64,000 bases of DNA from Exiguobacterium algae (GCF_018617875.1 NZ_JACSKZ010000001.1:1-64000), one strand, 5' to 3'; counted from the stretch's first letter, positions 32,623-41,515 are shown. Numbers and translations: made by a program. Notes: generated from the sequence alone by a model not told the origin.

Positions 32623-33039
32623 TCAGTCATCGATCACGTCTTTTCCGGATTGTCGCAATGTTTCAATCGACTCCTTCATCTGCTCAATCAGTTCGTCCGT
32701 ATGGCGCTCCCATATACCGAGCTCGGCTATGATTCGTAGCGGATCTTTTGTGCGGTATGAGCGCGTCGGGTTCCCGGGATAACGCCGATCGGTCAGATTC
32801 GGGTCATTCTCGAATGATCCGGTCGGCTCGACGATGTATATTCGTTCTCGTGCGCCCGACTTGGCCAGTTCGGCTCCCCATTTTGCCGCATCCAATGTAG
32901 CAGTGAAATAGACATAGTTCGACAACTTCTCCTGATAGTTCGACTGACGTAGAGGCTCGAGCAGGTCTCCGATTGTCAGATCGGCTTTCGTCCCATGAAA
33001 GAACGGGGCACGATCAAGTGTATTCGACTGTTCTGGCAT
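32623..33039 (-). CDS. arr: NAD+-rifampin ADP-ribosyltransferase (Arr)
   Basis: A 138-aa enzyme that inactivates rifamycins by ADP-ribosylating them with NAD+. The family blocks are complete: FFHGTKADLTIGDLLEP (His at 15), SNYVYFTATLDAAKWGAELA, RIYIVEPTGSFENDPNLTD, and PGNPTRSYRTKDPLRI. The length is the usual 135-145 aa of Arr proteins; a C-terminal extension QLRQSGKDVIDD-like tail ends it. GAGCGAGAAAG precedes the ATG. It stands alone, with no integron or IS beside it, so it looks chromosomal and intrinsic. Activity on rifampin is predicted, not proven. Confidence 0.93.
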   Translation of the reverse strand: MPEQSNTLDRAPFFHGTKADLTIGDLLEPLRQSNYQEKLSNYVYFTATLDAAKWGAELAKSGARERIYIVEPTGSFENDPNLTDRRYPGNPTRSYRTKDPLRIIAELGIWERHTDELIEQMKESIETLRQSGKDVIDD

Positions 33040-33177
33040 CTTTCTCGCTCCTTTGTTCCTTTGATAGGACGAGTATATCCCGTGTCGGATTTGAATTACA
33101 GTCTGTTATGAATTTTAAGTTCAGGATATACTTATAGTGGGGAGGCGCAGTCATGTTGTGGCTGCTCCTAACGGAAA

Positions 33178-33209
33178 AAGGACCACAAGACATGTCTTGT
33201 GGTCCTTTG
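33178..33209 (-). terminator. Terminator of the dynamin gene
   Basis: AAAGGACCACAAGACA with its exact complement TGTCTTGTGGTCCTTT; TTTTT follows on the minus strand. The gap between arr and this site contains no further gene. Confidence 0.8.
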
Positions 33210-33234
33210 CCATAGATCGGATAACGACTAGCCA

Positions 33235-36200
33235 TCACAATGAAGCGTTTTGGATTGCCTCTAATTGTGTACGGATCTCATCGAACGCATGATCATCGGT
33301 GAAAAGGGATAGTTCCGCCTCGGCTACTTCCTGAAGCTGGTCCATCCATTGTTGATTGATCAAGGCATCGGAGTGTGTGAGTTCTTCATTCGCTCGTTCA
33401 ACCTGTCGACTGGCGATTCGTTCGAGACGATCTCGAATTGTTGTGCGAAGGAGTGCCGTCAACTCATCTTTTAATTTCGTCCGACCGTCTCCTTCGAAGA
33501 ATTGGCTACCGTTTTTAAACTGCTTCAAGACCGGCTTGAACGGTGTCGTCTCAAACTGAACCGGTTCTACCGCTCCACGTAACCATTCGAGGTCAAGCTC
33601 CGTTTCAAATTCGAGTGTCGGGACGACCGGGTGCAATCCGAGCGAGACGCGCTTGATCATTTCTTCTAGCTCCCGTTTCAAGAACCGTTCCAGACGGTAC
33701 TGGAACACCTGAAGCTCTTGTTGGATATCATAGGCATATTTATCAAGCGTTCGCCCGAGAGCACGCTCCAGGCTCTTTTTCGACCCGTCTACCTCGACCG
33801 GATGGAACGTTTCTTTGACGAAATCCGAAAGGCGAAGTAGAGAGCGTGTCTCGAGATGTGCGAGCAGCTCTTTGGCTTCCCGTTCGAACACGTCGACCAT
33901 TGAGACGACAGGGAGGCGGGGTGGGGCGTCGAGCAGTTTGACGAGTCGGTCTCGACGGATTTGTTTATGCTCGGCGTCTTCTTCAGCCTCGCGCAACACC
34001 TGGTCGAACGACTCGAGGAGGTTCGCCGTCTCTTCTTTGATTCGTAAGGCGTTCGTCTGCCGTAAATCATGATCGATAAAACGTTCGAGCGTGGACACGA
34101 ATCGATCGAATCCCGCATCCTGTCCTCTCATCGCATTTCGACTGGAAATCGGCAACACCGTCGGTTTTCGGACGCCGAGTTTTGTCAGCTGACTGGATAC
34201 GTAGTCCGTGACATTCAAGCGTTCCTCGTCATCTTTTGCCAAATCAGAGGCGTTGACGAGGAAGAACATCTCATGGTCCCCTGTACCTTGAACCCGTCCG
34301 AGTTGAATGACGAGTTCCCGGTCCGCCTCGGTGAAGGCGTGGTTGTAGTAAGTGACGAACAAGACGGCATCGGCATCGCGCATATAGCCGAATTGAACTT
34401 CACTGTGGCGGTTGAACTGTGAATCGGCACCTGGCGTGTCGACGAAGACGATTCCTCGCTCTGCCCATGGGGAATCGAGGTAAAGTTCCACTTCTTTGAC
34501 GATACAGCTGTTCACTTCTTCTGACACGTATGCACAAAACGTCTCATAGTCGACCATCTCCGTCTTCCCGAGGAAGGAGAGGGGGGCGTGTCTGACCGCG
34601 TTCACAAATGGATGATCGACTTGCAGCGAATGAAGGGTCGCGCCGTATCCTTGTAACTCCTGTTCGAGCTCTTCTTCCGATTTGAAGGTGATACGTGCCG
34701 TCTTATGCTCTCGACCGTCCGGTGGCACGATTTTTGTGATCGACGCAGTGAGCGGGTTCGGGGAAGTCGGAAGAACGGTCTCACCGAACAACGCGTTGAG
34801 CGTCGATGATTTTCCGGCCGAGAACGCACCGAATACGGCGAGTGTGTACCGTTCATGCTCGGCCCGCTGGATTTTCTTTCTTAATGAGGCGACACGGTTA
34901 CGGAATAAGGGATGGTCTTTAAATATTTCACATACCGCATACTCATAAGAAAAATTAAATAAAGAAGAGTCGATAGTATCACTCAAAAGGGAAGTCGAGG
35001 CAAGCTCTCTTTCCGATTCATCCTCTGGTTTTTGAGGCAGCAACTGTGTTGCTACATAGTGCCGTTGCTCAAGTCGTAGCTTGTCTTCATCCGACAATTG
35101 AATTTGATCGACGTGTTGAATAGATTTCAAACGCTCATTCAATCGTTGACGCAACGCAAGCGTATCGAGCGCTTCATACAGGTCATTTTCCTCAGAAGAA
35201 AATTCTTTCAATCGTGCTGACAATTCTGTTGCCAAGAACTCCTCGACTTGAATCACCCAAGGTTCTGACACTTTCGTCACCCACATCGAGAGGGCCGATT
35301 CGATATCACGACTGAACTGAAGAACGGTATCCCCACTAAGGGAAGCACCTGTTTTTACCTGGTCCTTGATCAATGAGACAGGGGCAAACGGGAGCACATC
35401 GCCGTTTGGCAAGAGCGTCTCCGGGAGTTTCAGGTCACGGACGATGTCTTCTGCATACTTGATCAGATGAGGTCGTAGGTTCATATCGATCAGCCGGTTC
35501 AATTCTTTATGGACGATGTCTTCACGTTGCATCCGTTCCTGTTTCGTTTTCTCTTTGGAGAAGAACAGACCGACTTTAAAAGAAGGGGAGCAACTTTCTA
35601 AATAATCCCGGAGGAGCTCCCGGAACTCATAATTCATGATGGGGGCACTTTCGACGATTGGGGTCTGATGTTTAAAGAACTCCCGGCGAAAACTAGTCCA
35701 CCATTCACGTTTTCTCTCCAAACGGAGGAGGCGGGACTGCATCTCTTTCGGATTCTTCTCGAAAGTAGGCAGTTGCGCGAGTGTCTCATCGATTGCTTGT
35801 TTATTCCGGACGAGCAACGTGTCGATCAATCTCTCGGCACGCTCAGTTTTTTGGTTTTCCGAGATGTTGATGACGTGGTTCACATATTCTCGCAGACGTT
35901 CCACTTCATTTTCCGGATGGTCGTGCTCACGCAGTGAGATGTAGAACGTTTCGTCAGGCTCGATTTCATGGTGAGCAAACGTCTTCTCCAAGGATTGCTT
36001 AAAAGAAGAGAAAGATAGTTCCGTCTCATCATGTTTATCGATCTGATTGATGATGATCGAGTAGGGACGTTCTTCACGACTGAACTGTTTCATGAGTGCG
36101 ATATTTTGTTCGGATTGGACATGGTTGTAGTCCATCATGAAGAAAAGATGGTCCGCCAAAAATAGCGACTGTTCTGTCGCCTGACGGTGTCGTTCATCCG

Positions 36201-36621
36201 TCGAGTCAATCCCTGGGGTGTCCATCAGGACTACACGGTCACTGAAAGGGAAGGACTCAATCGTATATTCGACTTCTTTGATTTCTTCTACCTTGCAATA
36301 ATCACTAATTTGGAGCAAATTTGACTCATCGAGTTGAATCCAGTCCGTTTCATTGATGGCAACCGATGCAGCAGCTTCTCCACCGCGTAACGTGACAATG
36401 TTCGCACTCGTTGGGATCGGGCTGGTCGGGAGAAATCCATCACCGAGCCAATCATTCAACAACGTCGATTTTCCGGCTGAGAAGTGTCCACATACCGCGA
36501 TCCAGATTTCGTCTCGAGACACCTTACGTAATGCAGTACGCGCTAAACGTGCCGCATCCATCATCTGTTCTTGCTCAAACCAGTGCGCGAGTCGCGCCAA
36601 TTTTTCTCTCTGTTCGTACAT
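33235..36621 (-). CDS. dynA: Two-headed bacterial dynamin-like GTPase (DynA type)
   Basis: A membrane-remodelling GTPase of 1128 aa (or 1131 if ATG 36630 is used). It contains two fused dynamin units: unit 1 with P-loop GHFSAGKST near residue 45 and switch MDTPGIDSTDE, and unit 2 with P-loop GAFSAGKSS near 595 and VDTPGADS. Long helical stalks follow each. B. subtilis DynA (YpbR) has the same double layout, tethers and fuses membranes, and protects against pore formers and phage. The later start is preferred because AGGGG abuts 36630 directly. The gene downstream of its promoter, a Rossmann protein, ends 16 bp away, so they may be co-transcribed. Confidence 0.92.
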   Translation of the reverse strand: MYEQREKLARLAHWFEQEQMMDAARLARTALRKVSRDEIWIAVCGHFSAGKSTLLNDWLGDGFLPTSPIPTSANIVTLRGGEAAASVAINETDWIQLDESNLLQISDYCKVEEIKEVEYTIESFPFSDRVVLMDTPGIDSTDERHRQATEQSLFLADHLFFMMDYNHVQSEQNIALMKQFSREERPYSIIINQIDKHDETELSFSSFKQSLEKTFAHHEIEPDETFYISLREHDHPENEVERLREYVNHVINISENQKTERAERLIDTLLVRNKQAIDETLAQLPTFEKNPKEMQSRLLRLERKREWWTSFRREFFKHQTPIVESAPIMNYEFRELLRDYLESCSPSFKVGLFFSKEKTKQERMQREDIVHKELNRLIDMNLRPHLIKYAEDIVRDLKLPETLLPNGDVLPFAPVSLIKDQVKTGASLSGDTVLQFSRDIESALSMWVTKVSEPWVIQVEEFLATELSARLKEFSSEENDLYEALDTLALRQRLNERLKSIQHVDQIQLSDEDKLRLEQRHYVATQLLPQKPEDESERELASTSLLSDTIDSSLFNFSYEYAVCEIFKDHPLFRNRVASLRKKIQRAEHERYTLAVFGAFSAGKSSTLNALFGETVLPTSPNPLTASITKIVPPDGREHKTARITFKSEEELEQELQGYGATLHSLQVDHPFVNAVRHAPLSFLGKTEMVDYETFCAYVSEEVNSCIVKEVELYLDSPWAERGIVFVDTPGADSQFNRHSEVQFGYMRDADAVLFVTYYNHAFTEADRELVIQLGRVQGTGDHEMFFLVNASDLAKDDEERLNVTDYVSSQLTKLGVRKPTVLPISSRNAMRGQDAGFDRFVSTLERFIDHDLRQTNALRIKEETANLLESFDQVLREAEEDAEHKQIRRDRLVKLLDAPPRLPVVSMVDVFEREAKELLAHLETRSLLRLSDFVKETFHPVEVDGSKKSLERALGRTLDKYAYDIQQELQVFQYRLERFLKRELEEMIKRVSLGLHPVVPTLEFETELDLEWLRGAVEPVQFETTPFKPVLKQFKNGSQFFEGDGRTKLKDELTALLRTTIRDRLERIASRQVERANEELTHSDALINQQWMDQLQEVAEAELSLFTDDHAFDEIRTQLEAIQNASL

Positions 36622-36637
36622 AATCCCCATCCCCTAC

Positions 36638-37258
36638 TTATGATTCCGTCGTGATTCCGACACGATGACCGATGTATTCATGATTTTCCCAACAGGAAAT
36701 CACGAGGTTTGCCACGTCATCTCTTGAGACCGGTCCCGAGCGCATTGTCCCGAGCACATCCTGCGTGATGATCAGGTTACCTGTCGACGGTTCCTCGATC
36801 AACTGGGTCGGACACACAATCGTGAAGGCTAAGCCTGAATCTTCTAGTAATTCATATGCCCGCGCATGGTCTTCGGCAGCAGTCGTCATCGACCGCTTCG
36901 ATTCTTTCGTTTGGAACCGGTAGTGATTGCTATCCTGTGCCTTTAGAATTCCAGCAGTCCCGACGGTGATGATGCGTTTGACCTTGTGCTGTTTCATCGC
37001 ATCTATGACGAGCGGTGTGAAACGTGAGAGTACGCGATCTCTGTCCGTTCCTAGAGCGGAAATGACGACGTCGGCAGTTTGCACGGTCTCATGCACCATT
37101 TCCGGATTGGTCGCATCCCCAATGATTTCGACCATGTTTTCAAGTTCGTTGATCGGATGTCTCGATAAAAGCCGGACATCGTGCCCTTTTTCGAGCAGCA
37201 ATTGGAGGATGCGTTTCCCCGTACGGCCACTTCCTCCGAATAAAGCTATGGTTGACAA
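36638..37258 (-). CDS. NAD(P)-binding Rossmann-fold protein, NmrA/SDR-like
   Basis: A 206-aa atypical SDR. The cofactor loop is ALFGGSGRTGKRIL (GxxGxxG) and ADVVISALGTDRD is the conserved strand after it. The catalytic YxxxK is not evident (HYRFQTKESKRS lies in its place), so it could be a redox sensor or flavin/biliverdin-reductase-like enzyme. The start is TTG 37258 with GGGAGGGG five bases upstream. It sits just before the dynamin gene on the same strand. Confidence 0.8.
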   Translation of the reverse strand: MSTIALFGGSGRTGKRILQLLLEKGHDVRLLSRHPINELENMVEIIGDATNPEMVHETVQTADVVISALGTDRDRVLSRFTPLVIDAMKQHKVKRIITVGTAGILKAQDSNHYRFQTKESKRSMTTAAEDHARAYELLEDSGLAFTIVCPTQLIEEPSTGNLIITQDVLGTMRSGPVSRDDVANLVISCWENHEYIGHRVGITTES

Positions 37259-37432
37259 GTAAACCCCTCCCCATCAAGATGAAAGAAAATATCCAACGCC
37301 ATCATACCACGTAAGCGTTCACAAAACTGCTACAAATGGCTTATTTCCGCTTGAAAAGTCAGTGAGACGTTTCATGAGTGAAGATGTTGGCAAAAAATGA
37401 ATAGGTCAGGTGTAAAGGAGGAAGACACGGAC

Positions 37433-37462
37433 GTGTCGACACCGCATGAAATTTGGGGCTAG
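37433..37462 (+). other. Possible 9-codon upstream ORF overlapping the exporter start
   Basis: AAAGGAGG (37414-37421) lies 11 bases before GTG 37433 but 24 before the exporter ATG 37446. The GTG frame encodes MSTPHEIWG and stops at TAG 37460-37462, having crossed the exporter start. It could couple or restrict exporter translation. Confidence 0.4.
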
Positions 37463-38540
37463 AACTATCAAGACCGGGCTATCGGTCGCAATCGTACTTT
37501 TAATCGCAGAAGCATTTCAATTCCAACAAATCGTCGTGCCCGCACTCGCCGCCTCGCTGGCGTTACTACCGTCTGTCTATCAGACCGGACTTCGCTTGAT
37601 CGAAGAGATGAAAGGGAACTTGATTGGGGCACTCCTTGCTGTCGGTTCCTTGTTATTGACACCGAATCCGACGCCGATTGCGATCGGTTTTGTCATCATC
37701 ATCGCCATCTCCATCCTTCTCTTTTTAAATTTAGAATCGACGACACGGACTGTCATCTTGACGACAATCCTGATCATGGAAGGTGCCAGTCAATCGGATA
37801 TGCCGATTTGGCGGTTCGCCGGGGAGCGGTATCTTTTGATCATGATGGGGGTCACGGTGGCTTTGCTCGTCAACGCCTTGTTGTTACCGCCTCGATATGA
37901 AAGAAAGTTGGAGCAGCAGGTGACGGATGTGTTCCAGATGGTCGTTCGCATTGCGCGTTTGTTCGCTGAGACGGATGGCGGTCGCTCCTCATTCGAGTCG
38001 TTGGCTGATACGAAAAAAATGCATAATGAATCGAAACAGACCTACGCGTATTTCGAAGAAGAGATCAAAGCGAATCGTTGGCTCGAAAAGAAAAAGGCAC
38101 CCATCTACAGGAGAGCCGTATTGAAATCAAAAATGATCGAGACAAACCGGGCAGCGCTTCATGTCATTGAAAAACTCGACCATGATTTTCATACAATCGA
38201 ACAACTGCCGACGGAATTACGGGATGAGTTGTATCGCCATATTCGTCACTTGTTGCGACGACATGAGCGACTCTTCTCCGCATACGAATTAGAAAACGAA
38301 CATATCATCGATCGAGAAGAGGATCTCATCCATGAGAATTTTGATTTCGCTAAACTGATGATCGAGAAGATGCGTGCAGAAGAGGAAGAACTCATTCTAA
38401 CCGTCGTACCGCTCGTCGCCACGATGACGGATTGGGTCAAGGCGATGAATGAACTCGAGCGCTACCTGGTCACCGAGATGAAGAAACACGGGGACAATTT
38501 AAAGGTCGAACCGAGAAAACGTTGGTTCTTTGAAGATTGA
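37446..38540 (+). CDS. Aromatic acid exporter family protein (ArAE_1)
   Basis: A 364-aa protein: N-terminal membrane half with about six helices (residues 10-150; opening MKFGARTIKTGLSVAIVLL is typical of the YgaE/YqjA ArAE_1 group), then a cytosolic helical half rich in charged residues (EEEIKANRWLEKKKAP, HIRHLLRRHERL) and the C-terminal RKRWFFED. Exports small aromatic acids or acts as a tetrameric efflux component. The ATG lies unusually far from the AGGAGG; no better in-frame start exists, and a short overlapping ORF fills the space. Confidence 0.85.
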   Translation: MKFGARTIKTGLSVAIVLLIAEAFQFQQIVVPALAASLALLPSVYQTGLRLIEEMKGNLIGALLAVGSLLLTPNPTPIAIGFVIIIAISILLFLNLESTTRTVILTTILIMEGASQSDMPIWRFAGERYLLIMMGVTVALLVNALLLPPRYERKLEQQVTDVFQMVVRIARLFAETDGGRSSFESLADTKKMHNESKQTYAYFEEEIKANRWLEKKKAPIYRRAVLKSKMIETNRAALHVIEKLDHDFHTIEQLPTELRDELYRHIRHLLRRHERLFSAYELENEHIIDREEDLIHENFDFAKLMIEKMRAEEEELILTVVPLVATMTDWVKAMNELERYLVTEMKKHGDNLKVEPRKRWFFED

Positions 38541-38564
38541 AGCCGCCTTTTTGGCGGTTTTTTT
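38541..38564 (+). terminator. Terminator of the exporter gene
   Basis: GCCGCC-TTTTT-GGCGGT followed by seven T, right after the stop codon. Confidence 0.75.
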
Positions 38565-38622
38565 GTTGTTCTTCTAGTAAAGTAGAAGGAGAGTTCAATA
38601 TTTACAGGCAAAGGATGAGGAG

Positions 38623-39096
38623 ATGGAATTTTTAACAGAACGTTGTCAGGTGAGACCGTTTCAACTTCGTGACATCGAAGCGTTCATGACATACCGAAAC
38701 GATCTAGACTGGATGCGCTATCAAGGGTTCAAAGGGTTGTCTTACGAGTCGTACATCTCAACGTTACTCGATGAATTTGATCTAACAAATGGTGGACAAC
38801 TGGCAATCATTCATCGAGCATCGGATAAGCTGATTGGAGATCTGTATGTATTACAAGTCGGGACGTCTTACTGGATCGGTTTTGCGATTTCACCAACTTA
38901 TTCGCGGCAAGGGTATGTCCGGGAAGTCGTGTCCGAATTGATCCGTTCATTAAAAAAACTCGGAGCCAACGAGATACTAGCCGGGGCACACCGTGACAAC
39001 ATGGCATCGCAGCAGTTACTGAAAAAATTGGGATTTCAATTTGTAGAAATGGAGCATGACGATTCGATTTATCGACTCGATGTGTCCGCTGACTGA
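38623..39096 (+). CDS. GNAT acetyltransferase, RimJ/RimL type
   Basis: A 157-aa GNAT protein of the Acetyltransf_3 subgroup, opening EFLTERCQVRPFQLRDIEAFM. The CoA loop is FAISPTYSRQGYVREVVSEL (SRQGYV), and the end NMASQQLLKKLGFQFVEME is the typical final block. RimJ/RimL-like enzymes modify protein N-termini, antibiotics or polyamines; the substrate here is unknown. GATGAGGAG precedes the ATG. A sigma-W-type promoter for ydbS begins within its stop codon. Confidence 0.85.
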   Translation: MEFLTERCQVRPFQLRDIEAFMTYRNDLDWMRYQGFKGLSYESYISTLLDEFDLTNGGQLAIIHRASDKLIGDLYVLQVGTSYWIGFAISPTYSRQGYVREVVSELIRSLKKLGANEILAGAHRDNMASQQLLKKLGFQFVEMEHDDSIYRLDVSAD

Positions 39097-39119
39097 ATCT
39101 TTTTTCGATACATACCGTA
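39094..39119 (+). promoter_or_regulatory. Sigma-W-type promoter of ydbST
   Basis: TGAATC (39094-39099), exactly 16 bp, CGTA (39116-39119). The ECF sigma-W consensus is TGAAAC-N16-CGTA, so only one base differs. In B. subtilis the homologous ydbST operon is in the sigma-W regulon. Confidence 0.65.
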
Positions 39120-39164
39120 ACATTAGTAAAGCTACATTATCTTTAACTGAAAGAGGGGTTCAAT

Positions 39165-39689
39165 ATGTCTGAATCAGAAACAACACCGGACCAACAGACT
39201 TCGCAGGTCATCAGTGGCACGCTTCCAACCCAGGCCCGATCTGTTTTCCGGATCACAAATAGCATCTTCTATCTATTGGGGGTGATTGCGACAATCGCCC
39301 TCGTCACCACTTCGATCGTGTTTGAGTGGCCGGTTTGGCTACAATCGATCTTTTTTGGATTGCTTGCTTTGGTCCTGGTTTACAGTCTCGTCGATTTCAT
39401 CTGGTTACAAAAATGGAAGCAGGAACGCTTCTCGTATGTCGTCCAACCGCTGGAGGTTCGCCTGCATTACGGAGTCCTGATAACACATGATGTTTTGATT
39501 CCAATGACGAAAGTACAGTACGTTCATGCGAAGCAGGGACCATTGCTACGAAAATTTGGTCTCCAGACCATTACGATTGGCACAGCCGCAGGTTCGCATG
39601 ACATCTATGCGATCGAAGCAACATTCGCCCAGTCACTACGCGAGCAAATCGCGATGTATGCCCGGATCGAAGAGGAGGAAGTCGTATGA
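39165..39689 (+). CDS. ydbS: PH-domain membrane protein YdbS
   Basis: A 174-aa protein with two helices (residues 30-72) and one bPH_2 (DUF304) domain after them, containing YVVQPLEVRLHYGVLITHDVL and IPMTKVQYVHAKQGPLLRKFGLQ-type strands (positions about 87-130). It forms a complex with YdbT at the membrane. In B. subtilis the pair is induced by cell-envelope stress through sigma-W and helps resist some peptide antibiotics. GAGGGG precedes the ATG; stop and ydbT start overlap (ATGA). Confidence 0.9.
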   Translation: MSESETTPDQQTSQVISGTLPTQARSVFRITNSIFYLLGVIATIALVTTSIVFEWPVWLQSIFFGLLALVLVYSLVDFIWLQKWKQERFSYVVQPLEVRLHYGVLITHDVLIPMTKVQYVHAKQGPLLRKFGLQTITIGTAAGSHDIYAIEATFAQSLREQIAMYARIEEEEVV

Positions 39690-41191
39690 CCGAGGCGACG
39701 CTCTCATGGAGCCGACTCCCGAAACGCGTCTACTTATTACGAGTCATTGACACGTTGAAATCTGTCGCCATCCCTTTTGTGATTCTGTTCGTTTTGAACA
39801 ATGACTGGCAATCTACGTTCGGGATCCTGATCCGAATCGGGGTCATCGTCTTTCTGGGGATCGACCTGCTTCAAAAATTTTTCGGATGGCGCAACTTCAG
39901 ATATGCCCTCGATGAGAAAACGATGTACGTGACAGAAGGGAACTGGATCAAACGGGAGAAGTCACTTCCGCTCTATAAGATACAAAGTGTCCATTCCAAT
40001 AGTCCGTTCTTTTATCGACTGCTCGGAGTCGTCGAGTTAACTTTTGACACGAATGCGAACAGTGACGATGCATCGTTCAAATTGGCAGGTGTGTTCCCAA
40101 ATGAGGCGAAACGCTTAGAGAACCTGCTCGAGCAGTCACGTGTACGTCGTGATCGGACCGAAACGTCAGAAGAGGATGGTACACAGGCGATCCCGACTCA
40201 AAAACCGGAGAGTCGTCTCTTGTATTCGTTGTCGATCAGTGAGATCATCATCGCCTCTATCACATCTCTTTCGGTGTTTGCCATCTTTCCAGTGGCGTCT
40301 ACAATCATCACATCGATCGATGATTTCATCAATTTGGACGGAGCATTCAATCAGGTCGAAGACTATGTCCTCCATGCCTCAATCATCGGGATCGGGATTC
40401 TCGTCATCAGTATCTTGATCTTTTCAGTCGTCATCGGGATGGCGATTAATTTGTTGAAGTACGGGAATTTCCGACTTGAACGGAGAGGGGAACGAATCCG
40501 GGTGGAAAAAGGACTGTTGAATCGTTCAGCGAAGGAAATCCCGTATGACAAGATTCAGGCCATCCGAATCAAAGAGACGTTCATCCGTCGTTGGTTCCAT
40601 ATCGTCGGGGTAGAACTTGTCGCAGCGGGTACGATGGAAGAAGTGAAAAATGAATCCTCTACAATCTTGCCTTTTGTAAAACGCGAAAACGCGTTACAGG
40701 TGCTCCGGGAACATTTTGATCAGTTCCAATGGTCCGAGACGCTCCAACGGTTACCGAGACGATCCCTTTGGATCAAACTGTTTCGGATGAGCTGGATAGG
40801 AATCGCGGTCACCGGGGTCGTCCTCTTTTTCTATCGCGAATACGGCTGGTGGCTCCTCTTCTTATGGGGCATCATCATCGGCGGCCGTTTTTTAAGTTAC
40901 GTCACGACCAAATACGCACGCACCGGAGACTACATCCAGTTAAGAAGCGGGGCGTTCAATGTCCGTTCATTCTTGACCGACAAACCACGGATCGAACAGA
41001 TTCAGGTGACACAAACGCCTTTGCAGCGTCGCTTCAACTTGTGTGATGTTCAGTTCTCGACTCGCGGCGGACTGTTGTCGACCGAATCCATCGCGGACAT
41101 CCCGAGAGAGGATGCCGATGCTATGCTCGAGTGGTTCTCTCGATATACCGAACAACCCATAAAACATGAGGGGGAAGAAAACCACGGTTGA
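39686..41191 (+). CDS. ydbT: PH-domain membrane protein YdbT
   Basis: A 501-aa protein with three bPH_2 (DUF304) repeats separated by pairs of transmembrane helices: domain 1 near 70-145 (LPLYKIQSVHSNSPFFYRLLG), domain 2 near 255-345 (EIPYDKIQAIRIKETFIRRW) and domain 3 near 400-490 (KPRIEQIQVTQTPLQRRFNL). Each block carries the typical P-x-x-K-I-Q-x-V-x core. It overlaps ydbS by 4 bp. The likely role is envelope-stress defence with YdbS. The convergent toxin/antitoxin RNA locus follows. Confidence 0.9.
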   Translation: MTEATLSWSRLPKRVYLLRVIDTLKSVAIPFVILFVLNNDWQSTFGILIRIGVIVFLGIDLLQKFFGWRNFRYALDEKTMYVTEGNWIKREKSLPLYKIQSVHSNSPFFYRLLGVVELTFDTNANSDDASFKLAGVFPNEAKRLENLLEQSRVRRDRTETSEEDGTQAIPTQKPESRLLYSLSISEIIIASITSLSVFAIFPVASTIITSIDDFINLDGAFNQVEDYVLHASIIGIGILVISILIFSVVIGMAINLLKYGNFRLERRGERIRVEKGLLNRSAKEIPYDKIQAIRIKETFIRRWFHIVGVELVAAGTMEEVKNESSTILPFVKRENALQVLREHFDQFQWSETLQRLPRRSLWIKLFRMSWIGIAVTGVVLFFYREYGWWLLFLWGIIIGGRFLSYVTTKYARTGDYIQLRSGAFNVRSFLTDKPRIEQIQVTQTPLQRRFNLCDVQFSTRGGLLSTESIADIPREDADAMLEWFSRYTEQPIKHEGEENHG

Positions 41192-41227
41192 GCCATATGA
41201 ATTCTTGTTCAAATAAGGTTTCTACTA

Positions 41228-41256
41228 CTGAAATCAAGGATAAAGTATGGTATGAT
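41228..41256 (+). promoter_or_regulatory. Promoter of the antitoxin RNA
   Basis: CTGAAA (41228-41233), 17-bp spacer, TATGAT (41251-41256). Predicted RNA start near 41263. Confidence 0.55.
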
Positions 41257-41263
41257 GCAAATA

Positions 41264-41296
41264 GAAAGAGACCGGTGCTGGACACACCGACCTCTG
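41264..41296 (-). terminator. Terminator of the toxin mRNA
   Basis: AGAG..CGGTG / CACCG..CTCT with a 7-nt loop; on the minus strand TTTCTATTT follows. Confidence 0.5.
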
Positions 41297-41357
41297 GCTT
41301 ACAGGCTACCACTTTAAGAGTGGTCTCAGCCGCCACAATGGTTAGTGAATCAGAAAG

Positions 41358-41393
41358 TGACCCATCTCATTGCGCCGAGGGGGTCATTTTTTT
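41358..41393 (+). terminator. Terminator of the antitoxin RNA
   Basis: TGACCC (41358-41363) pairs with GGGTCA (41381-41386), followed by seven T. The toxin stop codon on the opposite strand lies in the right arm. Confidence 0.7.
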
Positions 41394-41515
41394 GTGCGTT
41401 CAGACGTTGCACGATCGGATGATTGGTGGATAACCAAGTGAACGATGATCGGAGCGAGGATCGGGATCATGACATAATCCCCGACCCAGGTCCATAGTTG
41501 TTCCATCCGCACCAC
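41384..41515 (-). CDS. Fst-like type I toxin peptide
   Basis: A 43-aa peptide from GTG 41515 (40 aa if ATG 41506 is used). One hydrophobic helix, DYVMIPILAPIIVHLVIHQ, carries the LAPIIVHLV core close to the VIAPIFVGLV core of the plasmid toxin Fst, and a charged tail SSDRATSERTKK follows. GGAGG lies six bases before the GTG. Such peptides insert in the cell's own membrane when translated. The transcript runs against an antisense RNA that covers its 3' end. Size, helix, tail, hairpins and paired RNA agree with a chromosomal type I system. Confidence 0.65.
   Translation of the reverse strand: MVRMEQLWTWVGDYVMIPILAPIIVHLVIHQSSDRATSERTKK

Larger units (their letters stand above)
41263..41393 (+). 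ncRNA. Antisense RNA of a type I toxin-antitoxin pair
   Basis: About 131 nt, inferred from a promoter at 41228 and a terminator at 41358. Three hairpins: CGGTG/CACCG (41267-41295), ACCACT/AGTGGT (41308-41324), and the terminator TGACCC/GGGTCA with seven T. It is fully complementary to the 3' part of the toxin mRNA, including its stop codon. It carries TCAGCCGCCA at 41326-41335, repeated in the leader of the toxin mRNA (41546-41537, minus). Any frame across it is incidental. Confidence 0.6.

Noticed and set aside
33154..33216. 20-codon plus-strand frame with GGGGAGG before the dynamin gene
   Set aside because: Half of it is the dynamin terminator hairpin, so it is probably accidental.
41188..41433. 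81-aa plus-strand frame over the antitoxin RNA
   Set aside because: No ribosome site at 41188, crosses two terminators, and the region is better explained by structured RNA.
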